Below are positions 22,201 through 31,675 of a stretch of 31,675 nt of DNA, piece by piece. The notes beneath the pieces were generated by a model. The model saw only the letters and a list, made by a program, of their open reading frames with translations. It was not told where the DNA came from and did no database searches. The translations under genes were made by a program, and so were the position numbers. The stretch's first letter is position 1. Every line of letters begins with the position of its first letter. The DNA lies in the NCBI GenBank assembly GCA_025201705.1, contig MU616922.1:1-31675 (forward strand), in the 5' to 3' direction. Origin of the DNA: Dissophora ornata. Its lineage: Eukaryota; Mortierellomycota; Mortierellomycetes; Mortierellales; Mortierellaceae.

Positions 22201-25200
22201 GAGGAAAAGTTGAACCGCATCCACGTCCTCTTCGATGTCTGGATCGATGTCCAGCGCCAGTGGGTTTACCTGGAAGGTATCTTTACCGGAAGCCACGACA
22301 TCAAACATTTACTACCCGTCGAGAGTTCACGTTTCCAGAACATCAACTCTGAATTCTTGACGGTCATGAAGAAAGTCTACAAGTCACCGTTCGTGTTGGA
22401 TGTCCTCAATATTGCTAACATCCAGAAGTCGCTCGAGCGTTTGGCTGATCTCTTGGGCAAGATCCAGAAGGCCCTAGGAGAGTACCTGGAGAGAGAGCGC
22501 TCATCATTCCCACGATTCTACTTTGTGGGAGACGAGGATCTGCTTGAGATTATCGGAAATAGCAAGGATGTCGTCCGCATCCAGAAGCACTTCAAGAAGA
22601 TGTTTGCGGGTATCAACAGCATTATCCTCAGCGAAGATGTGACGACTGTCCTTGGTATGTCCTCGAAGGAAGGCGAGAATGTCTTATTCAAGACACCAGT
22701 GTCGATCAAGGATAACCCGAGGATCAATGACTGGCTGACGCTCATAGAGAAGGAGATGCGCATGTCCTTGGCGCAGATCATGGCCGAGTCGGTGCAGGAG
22801 ATGAACGTTTTCTATCTTGCGGATACTCTTGACCCAGAAGCTTTCCTGAGTTGGATCGACAAGATCCCCGATCAGTTGGTCGTTCTCACGTCGCAGGTCA
22901 CCTGGACCACCACCGTCGAGCGCGCTCTTGCAGCTATGACTGATTCAGCAAACCCATCCGACCAGCAACCGATGCATCATGCCCTCGATTATGCTCTCCG
23001 GGCACTCAATGTTCTTGCCGACACTGTACTAAAGGATCTCGCGCCCATCCAGCGCAAGAAGTGCGAGCACTTGATCACTGACCTCGTTCACCAACGCGAT
23101 GTGATTCGTGCCCTCATCCAAAGTAAAGTTTCCTCGCCAAAGGACTTTTCCTGGCTGTCCCAGATGCGATTCTACTTCAACCCCAGTCACGAGGACCCAT
23201 TGAGATGCCTCACAATCACCATGGCGAATGCCGACATCATGTACGGCTACGAGTACTTTGGTGTGACAGAGCGGTTGGTCCAGACTCCCTTGACGGACCG
23301 TTGCTACCTCACTCTTACGCAAGCTCTCGAATCGCGTCTCGGTGGTTCTCCTTTCGGACCTGCAGGTACCGGAAAGACCGAGTCCGTCAAAGCCCTGGGT
23401 ATCCAACTTGGCCGCTTTGTCCTCGTTTTCTGCTGTGATGAGAACTTTGATTTCCAGGCCATGGGTCGTATCTTTATTGGTCTCTCTCAGGTCGGTGCAT
23501 GGGGATGTTTCGATGAGTTTAACCGTTTGGAGGAGAGGATCTTGTCTGCTGTCTCGCAGCAAGTCCAAACCATCCAGCTGGGTCTCAAGGAGGCAATGAC
23601 AAACCCCAACCACGAAATCGAACTGGTGGGCAAGAACGTGAAGGTGAACACGAACACGGGTATCTTTATCACCATGAACCCAGGATATGCCGGTCGATCC
23701 AACTTGCCAGACAATCTCAAGAAGCTGTTCCGAAGCATGGCCATGACCAAGCCCGACAGGGAGCTCATTGCCCAAGTCATGTTATCGTCGCAGGGTTTCC
23801 GTACTGCAGAGCTGTTGGCTTCCAAGATCATTCCTTTGTTCAACTTGTGTGATGAGAAGCTTTCTCCTCAGTCACACTACGATTTTGGTCTCCGTGCTCT
23901 CAAGAGTGTGTTGGTAAGCGCTGGTAACATGAAGCGCGATCGCCTGCAAGAGCTTCGTTCCTCCAACTCTGAAAACCTCGCAGCCGAGTTTGAGCGTATC
24001 TCGGAGAGTATTCCAGAACAGGAGATTTTGATCCAGAGTATCAGAGAAACCGTCGTGCCGAAGCTGGTTGCCGAGGACATTCCTGTCCTGATGGGGTAAT
24101 GCTAATCTCTGTTTGTTTCTACACCTCATTTCCCTGCTGTTAATTACCTTCACAAGTACACTGACATGTATCTCGTTGCATGTTAATTTTCCAGTCTTCT
24201 CAAGGACGTTTTCCCAGGAGTCGAGTACAATCCTATGAGCCTCCAGGCTCTGCACAAGGCTATCAGGGATATTTGTGATAAACGTCGCCTGGTTGTTGGC
24301 GAACTCTGGCTTGAAAAGATCCTTCAATTGTACCAGATTCAGCGTATCCACCATGGGTTGATGATGGTCGGTCCTTCAGGCAGCGGCAAGTCCATTGCTT
24401 GGCAGGTCTTGCTTGCAGCCATGGAGGTTGTTGAAGGCGTCGAGGGTCAATCATATGTGATCGATCCCAAGGCCATGTCCAAAGAGGCTTTGTATGGTGT
24501 CCTGGATCCCACAACTCGCGAATGGACTGACGGTCTATTCACAAACATTCTTCGTAAGATTGTGGATGATGTTCGTGGCGAAAGTGCTAAACGCCATTGG
24601 ATTATCTTTGATGGAGATGTCGACCCTGAATGGGTTGAGAACCTGAACAGTGTTTTGGACGACAACAGACTGCTTACTCTGCCCAACGGAGAGCGTTTGA
24701 GTTTGCCATCAAACGTCCGTATCATGTTCGAGGTCGACACCTTGAAGTATGCTACTCTCGCCACTGTCAGTCGCTGCGGAATGGTCTGGTACAGCAGCGA
24801 TGTCATTGATCGCTCTATGGTCTTTTCTAACTACTTTGCGACGCTCCGCAATGTACCTTTGGACGAAGCCGACGAGGAGGTTACAGTGCGTCGTGCTGAG
24901 ACGGAAGAGAACCGCACTGTGTCGCCTATCTTGCTGACCCAGCAAGCTTGCGCCGGCATTCTCGAGCCCCATTTTGCAGAGGACGGACTCGTCTGCAAGG
25001 CCCTGGATCATGCCGCCACTCTCGAGCACATCATGGATTTCACTACGATGCGTGTCCTAGGAACCCTGTTCTCACTCATCAACAAGAGTGTCCGCAATGT
25101 TATTCAGTACAACAGCCAGCACTCGGACTTCCCTATGGGTGCTGAGCAGCTCGAGAGTTACATTTCGAAGCGTCTCGTATCCTCAGCGATTTGGAGTTTC

Positions 25201-28200
25201 TCTGGTGATGCTAAGCTAGGACTCCGAGCCCGTCTCGGAGACTTTGTACGTGGCATTACCACCATCGACTTGCCGCAGATCGCCAATACTTCTATTATCG
25301 ACTTCGATATCAACATTAGCACTGGCGAGTGGGTCCCATGGCAGTCTAAAGTCCCTGTGGTGGAAATCGAGACGCATACCGTGGCAGAAGCAGACGTGGT
25401 CATCCCGACTGTCGACACTGTTCGCCACGAGGAGGTCTTGTACTCTTGGCTTTCTGAGCATAAACCTTTGATTCTCTGTGGACCTCCTGGATCCGGAAAG
25501 ACCATGACGTTGTTCAGCGCCTTGCGAAAGCTGCCCGAGATGGAGGTTGTTGGCCTCAACTTCTCCAGCGCCACTACACCGGAGTTGATCCTCAAGACAC
25601 TCGAACAGTATTGTGAGTACCGCAAGACGCCTAATGGAGTCTTGTTGTCCCCTCTGCTGTTGGGTCGCTGGCTTGTGGTGTTCTGCGATGAAATCAACCT
25701 GCCGTCAACGGACAAGTATGGCACTCAGCGTGTAATTTCGTTCATGCGTCAATTGGTCGAATGTGGAGGCTTTTGGAGGACTACGGATAAATCCTGGGTC
25801 AAACTGGAGCGCATCCAGTTTGTCGGTGCCTGTAACCCTCCTACGGATCCTGGCCGTATCCCTCTCACCCATCGATTCCTTCGCCACGTCCCTCTGGTCA
25901 TGGTCGATTATCCTGGAGAAATCTCGCTCAAACAAATTTACAGCACCTTTTGCCGCGCTATGCTCAAGGTTGTTCCGTCCCTCCGTGCCTACTCCGAGGC
26001 CCTTACCGGGGCCATGGTCGAACTTTACCTTTGCTCGCAGGCTCATTTCGTCCCAGAGATGCAGGCTCATTACATTTACAGTCCTCGTGAGCTGACACGT
26101 TGGATGCGTGGTATCTTTGAAGCGATCAAACCCATGGAAACGCTCAGCGTCGAGGGCTTGGTGCGTATCTGGGCCCATGAGGCTCTCCGTTTGTTCCAGG
26201 ATCGTCTCGTCACCGAGGAGGAACGCAAGTGGACTGACGATGAGATTGATCGAATTGCCTTGAAGCACTTCCCGGGTCTTGATCGGGAGCAGGCTCTGGG
26301 TAGACCTATCTTGTACTCGAATTGGCTGTCCAAGTACTATGTTCCAGTTGACCGCGAAGAGCTACGTGAGTATGCCAAGGCTCGTCTAAAGGTCTTTTAC
26401 GAAGAGGAACTCGATGTGCAACTGGCTTTGTTCAATGATGTCCTCGATCACGTCCTGCGTATCGACCGTGTCTTCCGTCAGATGCAGGGACATATGCTTC
26501 TGATTGGTGTCAGTGGAAGTGGAAAGACAACGTTGTCGCGATTCGTAGCCTGGATGAATGGTCTTAGCGTCTTCCAGATCAAGGTCCACAACAAGTACTC
26601 GGGTGCCGACTTTGATGAAGATCTCCGAACTGTGCTTCGTCGTGCCGGTTGCAAGGGTGAGAAAATGTGCTTCATCCTGGATGAGTCTAACGTCCTGGAT
26701 TCTGGATTCTTGGAGAGGATGAACACGCTGTTGGCGAACGCTGAGGTTCCTGGATTGTTCGAGGGTGATGAGCATGCTTCTTTGATGACCCAATGCAAAG
26801 AAGGAGCTCAGAGAGATGGTCTGATGCTGGATTCTAGCGAGGAGCTATACAAGTGGTTCACTCAACAGGTCATGAAGAACTTGCACGTTGTGTTCACCAT
26901 GAATCCGCCCGAGGGAGGACTTGCGTCCCGTGCAGCCACCTCGCCTGCTTTGTTCAACCGTTGTGTGCTCGACTGGTTCGGCGACTGGTCCGACCAGGCG
27001 TTCTTCCAGGTTGGTCAGGAGTTCACTACTAGTTTGGATCTGGATCGACCGAGCTATGCACCACCTCAAAAATTCCCAGTTGTGTACCGCAACCTTCCTG
27101 CGACGCCTACGCATCGCCATGCCATCGTCAACGCCTTCGTCTTTGTTCATCAATCGCTCTACGAGGTGAATGCCAAGCTGAGCAAGAGGAATGGAAGGCG
27201 CGGCTATGTCACTCCTCGTCACTACCTCGACTTTATTAGCCACTATGTTCGTCTCTATAACGAGAAGCGCGAGGATCTCGAGGAGCAGCAGCGTCACTTG
27301 AATGTCGGTCTTGACAAGCTGAAGGACACTGTCGTGAAGGTTGAAGAACTCCGAAAGAGTCTTGCCATCAAGAAGCGCGAACTGGAGATCAAGAACCGTC
27401 AGGCTAACGAGAAACTGCAGACGATGGTGGCGGATCAACAGGAGGCTGAGAAGAAGAAGGCTACGTCCATTGAGATCCAGGGTGCGCTGGTGATCCAGAA
27501 CAGGGAGATTGCCAAGCGCAAGGAGGTTGTCATGGGTGATCTGGCCAACGCCGAACCTGCTGTTGAGGAGGCCCAGAAGGCTGTCAGCGATATTAAGAAG
27601 GCGCAGCTGACAGAGGTGCGTTCGATGGGTAACCCTCCCGAGGCTGTCAAGATGGCCATGGAATCTGTCTGTACGATTCTCGGTAATAGGATTGATGGTT
27701 GGAAATCAATTCAAGCAATCATTCGTCGCGAGGATTTCATCTCCAGCATCGTCAACTTTGATACGGATCGTCGCATGACCCTGAATATGCGCGAGAAGAT
27801 GAAGCACGATTACCTCAGCAACCCTAACTACAACTTCGAATCGGTGAACCGTGCCAGTAAGGCCTGCGGTCCTCTGGTTAAGTGGGTCATTGCTCAGGTC
27901 AACTACTCTGAGATTTTGGACAGGGTCGGGCCCCTTCGTCAAGAGGTGCAAGAGCTCGAGGACAGTGCACACATGACTGTCATTAAGGCATCGAGCATCG
28001 AGAAGATGATTGTGGAGCTGGAGAACAGTATTGGAACTTACAAGGAGGAGTACGCTGTTCTTATTTCAGAGGTTGGCTCGATCAAGGGCGAGATGGAACG
28101 TGTCAAGTCCAAGGTCGATCGCAGTGTAACGCTGCTCGAGTCGCTTTCGTCTGAGAGGGTCCGCTGGGAGTCTGGAAGCCATTCGTTCGATACCCAGATG

Positions 28201-30957
28201 GCGACCACGGTTGGAGATGTGTTGCTGTCGTCTGCTTTCTTGGCATATGGTGGCTACTTTGACCAGCAGTACCGCGAGCTATTGTTCAATAAGTGGGCGG
28301 ACCATCTTACCAAGGCTGGCATCCAGTTCAAGGCAGATATTTCACTTGCCGAGTATCTCTCCACAGCAGACGGCCGCCTCTCATGGACCGAGAATGCTCT
28401 TCCTGCGGATGATCTCTGCGTGGAGAATGCCATTATTCTGCAGCGCTTCAACAGATACCCCCTCATTATTGATCCATCTGGTCAAGCTACGACTTTCTTG
28501 ATGAACGAATACAAGAACCGCAAGATTACAGTGACAAGCTTCTTGGACGACTCCTTCCTTAAGAACTTGGAGAGTGCTCTGCGTTTCGGCAACCCCCTCT
28601 TGATTCAGGATGTTGAACACTTGGACCCTATTATGAACCCTGTCCTGAACAAAGAACTGCGACGTACCGGAGGCCGTGTCCTGATCCGACTGGGCAACCA
28701 GGACATCGACTTCTCTCCATCATTCACTCTATTCTTGTCTACCCGAGACCCATCTGTCAACTTCCGGCCAGATGTGTGCAGTCGAGTGTCCTTTGTCAAC
28801 TTCACGGTGACGAGAGGTAGTCTTCAGAGTCAGTGCTTGAGCAAGGTGCTCAAGGCGGAGCGGCCTGATGTGGATCGTCGTCGTGCTGATCTGATTAAGT
28901 TGCAGGGAGAGTTCAAAGTCAAACTTCGCCATCTAGAAAAGTCGCTTTTGCAGGCTTTGAATGAGTCCAAGGGCAACATCCTAGATGACGACAAGGTCAT
29001 TGCTACACTCGAGACGCTGAAGCGAGAAGCTGCAGATGTGACTCGCAAAGTGGAGGAGACCGAAGGAGTGATGCAGGAAGTGGAACAGACTACGGCCGTG
29101 TACAGTCCTCTGGCGCACTCGTGCAGTTCCATCTTCTTTGTCATGGAGCAGCTCAACCGCCTGCATCACTTTTACCAGTTCTCACTCGACTTTTTCTCAG
29201 ACATTTTCAACTTTGTGCTCCACGAGAACCCAGAACTCAACGGTATCAAGGACTATGGCCAGCGTTTGGAAATTCTCACGCGTGATCTGTTCAGTGTGTC
29301 GTATAAGAGAGCTAGCCGAGCCTTGCTGCATGATGACCATATCACGTTTGCTATGTTGCTGACTCAGATTAAGGTCCGTGGAACTCCCTCTCAGGCGGAT
29401 GAAGCCGAGTACGACTTTTTGCTCAAGCCCGACTCAGGCCTAGCAGGTGAGACAGCCGAGTTCACGGAGGAGCAGAGAGCAGCAAGGATAGACGAGTTCT
29501 CCAAGGTGCCTACATTCAAGGGTATGCAAGCTCACATCGGCAACAACTCTGATGTCTGGTCCAAGTTCTGGAACGATTCCAAGCCAGAGGCTCATGTTCC
29601 TATCTTCTGGGAGGCTTCTGAAGCTGACGGTAAGTTTGCGGAATGCTGTTTTAATTAGTGCGAACGCGTGATCTATTGATAATGGCAAAGTACATACAGT
29701 GAATACTAAACGTATTTTTTTTTCTTGATAACTGGTAGTCATCAACGAGTTCAGGAAGCTGTTGGTGATCAAATGCTTCCGTCCGGATCGCCTGTTGGCC
29801 GCAACGAGCAAGTACGTCGATCAGGTGTTTACACCCAACTTTGTCAGTGGGGCGGATTTGGACTTTGAGAAGCTGGTTCGCGAAGAAGTCAAGGCCTCCA
29901 CGCCCATTTCTCTCTGCTCTATCCCAGGCCACGATGCTGCCTACCGTGTGGACAATCTCGCACAGGAGCAAGGCGTCCGTCTGTCTTCGGTTGCGATGGG
30001 ATCCCAGGAGGGTATCAGCTTGGCAGATCAGGCGATTGCATCGGCGACCAAGACCGGAAACTGGGTCTTGCTCAAGAACGTGCACCTGGCGCTCACTTGG
30101 CTCGGTCAGCTTGACAAACGTCTGCACAGCTTGAAGGCCCACTCGAACTTTAGGCTGTTCCTAACAATGGAGACCAGTCCTAAAGTGCCTGTGAACTTGC
30201 TCCGACTTTCTCGTGTGCTCATGTTTGAGCCCCCACCAGGTATCAAGGCCAATCTGCAAGAGTCGCTTCGCGGCATTTCCGCGGCAAGACTTTCCAAGGG
30301 CCCAACAGAGCGTGTGCGTCTTTACTTCATGGTGGCCTGGCTCCATGCGGTCGTTTTGGAGCGTCTTCGCTATGTGCCTCTGGGATGGTCCAAGGCGTAC
30401 GAGTTCAATGACTCTGATCAGGACTGTGCTTTGAGCACGATTGACAACTGGCTTGATACGGTTGGTCAGGGCAGGGCCAATGTGTCCCCGGACCGTATTC
30501 CCTGGGATGCCATCCGCACGCTGTTGTGCCAGTCCGTGTACGGTGGTCGCGTGGATACTGATGGCGATCAGCAATTGCTCGAGGGCTTTGTGCACTCGTT
30601 CTTCAGGACAGAGTGTTTCGATCTCAACTTTAGGCTGGTTGAGCCGACTGGAAACGATGCCGGCTTGGTTGCGCCTGAGGGTACAAAGATGAACCAGTTC
30701 CTGGAATGGGTCAGCGAATTACCTGAGCGCGAGCCTCCGACTTGGTTGCGACTCCCTGCTACTGCCGAGCGTGTCCTCTCTACTCACAAAGGTAATAATT
30801 GTTTCATGTCTCTGTTGCCACTGATAGCGCGCATGTGCCTTTTGATATGAATGACGTTTCTAATCTTTATTTATTTCTTTTCAAAATAGCTGTCGCGATG
30901 TTGTCCAAGGTCAAGAAGATCAAGAGCCTTGTTGACGACGACGACGACGATATGTGA
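16297..30957 (+). CDS. Cytoplasmic dynein heavy chain
   Basis: Fifteen exons: 16297..16540, 16872..17189, 17274..17398, 17490..17727, 17811..17903, 17987..18113, 18208..18689, 18790..18956, 19049..19969, 20055..20513, 20611..21924, 22027..24095, 24195..29629, 29739..30791, 30890..30957. Total 13113 nt, 4370 aa, a normal fungal length. The tail and linker occupy roughly the first 1900 residues. AAA1 has Walker A GPAGTGKT (about 1940) and Walker B GCFDEFNR (about 1992). AAA2 has GPSGSGKS (about 2245), AAA3 GPPGSGKT (about 2615) and AAA4 GVSGSGKTT (about 2957). The stalk coiled coil begins near 3207, and the microtubule-binding domain spans about 3330-3410 after [13 protein letters not shown]5-6 and the C-terminal domain follow. 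It is the minus-end-directed motor for nuclear positioning, endosome transport and spindle function. The sequence is of the cytoplasmic-1 type, not axonemal. The ATG at 16297 or the in-frame one at 16306 (better context, AAATGG) could be the start. The protein ends in a run of six Asp then Met. Confidence 0.97.
16541..16871 (+). other. Long first intron of the dynein gene
   Basis: It is bounded by GTAAGT and TTTGAAG and is 331 nt, against roughly 80-110 nt for the other introns. It contains a 19-nt T run (16832-16850) before the acceptor. Phase across it is kept (T plus CC gives Ser). An alternative acceptor CACAG 14 nt downstream would break the frame. Confidence 0.7.
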
Positions 30958-30986
30958 GCAAGCTAGTTACTGAGTTCGCCTTCTCG

Positions 30987-31041
30987 AGAATATGAAATAT
31001 GAAATACGAATATGAAATCTGAATATGAAATCTGAAATAAA
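30987..31041 (+). repeat. Short tandem repeats in the dynein 3' UTR
   Basis: The unit GAATATGAAATNT/GAAATNN is repeated imperfectly about four times immediately after the dynein stop and runs into the AATAAA signal. It is an AT-rich low-complexity array with no coding content. Confidence 0.7.
31036..31041 (+). terminator. Polyadenylation signal of the dynein gene
   Basis: A perfect AATAAA lies 78 nt after the dynein stop codon, at the end of the short repeat array. The next gene begins only about 150 nt downstream on the same strand. Confidence 0.6.
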
Positions 31042-31108
31042 ATTCAAGCAAACAAAATATCCGAAGAAAGTGTCTTTGGCAATCGTGGGAAGAATAAGAA
31101 TTTGTCCC

Positions 31109-31126
31109 CACACACACACACACACA
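31109..31126 (+). repeat. CA dinucleotide microsatellite
   Basis: Nine CA units lie between the dynein polyadenylation signal and the start of the epimerase gene. They are followed by a CT-rich stretch (31138-31176) that probably belongs to the epimerase promoter or 5' UTR. Confidence 0.8.
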
Positions 31127-31189
31127 ATTATTTTCTTCCCTCTTCTCTCCGTTTTCCTCCCCTTTTCATCTCCATCAAGCCAATTGACC

Positions 31190-31675
31190 ATGTTCCGTCC
31201 ATTCCTCTCCCGTGCATTCCCTGCCCAGGTCGTCCCAAAACGCACACTCACGACCGGGATTCCAAAGGTTTGTTCGCCCATCCCATGTCTTCATCAACCG
31301 ACTCGTAGATGCAGAAACCATAAAAAAAGCCAGCCACCTGTTAACCGAAGCGATGGGAAATATGAGCCGAAGAGACAAAAAAGTGGGACTCAACATGGCC
31401 CGCATACAAAAGAGGAGGGACGGGGGAACGGGGACGGAGTGGAATATCATTGGGAAAATCGCCAGACTGCTGACCCCCCCCCTAACCCACCGCCGTGGTT
31501 TTGTAATATGTTTTTGTTCCCCCCTCCCCCCTCTTTAGGCCTCTCCATTGTGGAGCCTCGGTCGTTTGAACCATGTGGCGATCGCTGTGCCGGATATTGA
31601 TCAGTCCACGGCCTTTTACCGCGACCTGATGGGTGCCAAGGTCAGCGAGAAAGTGGTACGTTTTTTTTTTTTTTT
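31190..31675 (+). CDS. MCEE: Methylmalonyl-CoA epimerase, mitochondrial, 5' part only
   Basis: Exon 1 is 31190..31267 and exon 2 is 31539..31655, joined in phase 0 across a 271-nt intron (GTTTGT...CTTTAG). A further donor GTACG follows at 31656 and the window ends in the next intron. The first about 26 residues (MFRPFLSRAFPAQVVPKRTL) are Arg/Ser/Ala-rich without acidic residues, as in a mitochondrial targeting peptide. Exon 2 begins the VOC/glyoxalase fold with LGRLNHVAIAVPDIDQSTAF, in which His38 is the expected metal ligand, then YRDLMGAKVSEKV, closely resembling animal and bacterial methylmalonyl-CoA epimerase. The enzyme interconverts (2S)- and (2R)-methylmalonyl-CoA in the propionyl-CoA to succinyl-CoA route. 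The remaining two thirds lies beyond the window. A general VOC protein is the main alternative. Confidence 0.85.

Noticed and set aside
23029..23775. Minus-strand open frame of 248 codons within the dynein gene
   Set aside because: It is exactly antisense to the AAA1 region of dynein. Long antisense frames are expected there from codon bias, and the sequence resembles no family.

Overview
The window is eukaryotic nuclear DNA, most likely from an early-diverging filamentous fungus of the Mortierella/Mucoromycota type. This is an inference. It rests on densely packed genes, many small introns (mostly 75-110 nt, GT...AG, often with CTAAC/CTAAT-like branch sites), and a gene set of fungal-length cytoplasmic dynein heavy chain, VPS15 and a CM1-motif spindle-pole protein together with an Integrator-type INTS11 and a mitochondrial methylmalonyl-CoA epimerase. 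The last two are usually missing from yeasts and most Dikarya. A partial Fanzor (eukaryotic TnpB relative) also fits.

Layout. 1-866 (-): part of a Fanzor-like RNA-guided nuclease gene, cut by the left edge inside its zinc ribbon. 867-1505 (-): protein-like sequence broken over several frames, probably the decayed 5' part of the same element. 1808-6427 (-): a 12-exon gene for a coiled-coil protein with an N-terminal centrosomin/CM1 motif (gamma-tubulin complex receptor). 6428-6789: divergent promoter. 6790-8905 (+): INTS11, two exons. 9025-15762 (-): VPS15/PIK3R4, 22 exons, tail-to-tail with INTS11. 15763-16296: divergent promoter. 16297-30957 (+): complete cytoplasmic dynein heavy chain, 15 exons, about 4370 aa. 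31190-31675 (+): first two exons of methylmalonyl-CoA epimerase, cut by the right edge.

Exon structures were read by hand from ORFs, splice signals, phase and recalled family conservation. The three long spliced models sum to lengths divisible by three (CM1 protein 3264 nt, VPS15 4911 nt, dynein 13113 nt), which is an internal check. The least certain joins are the small intron at 13843-13895 of VPS15 and the start codon of dynein.

Functionally the genes are mostly housekeeping: microtubule nucleation and minus-end transport (CM1 protein, dynein), PI3-kinase/autophagy (VPS15), RNA 3'-end cleavage (INTS11) and propionate/odd-chain metabolism (epimerase). The novelty lies in the Fanzor-like element, the presence of INTS11 in a fungus, and some unusual splice sites.
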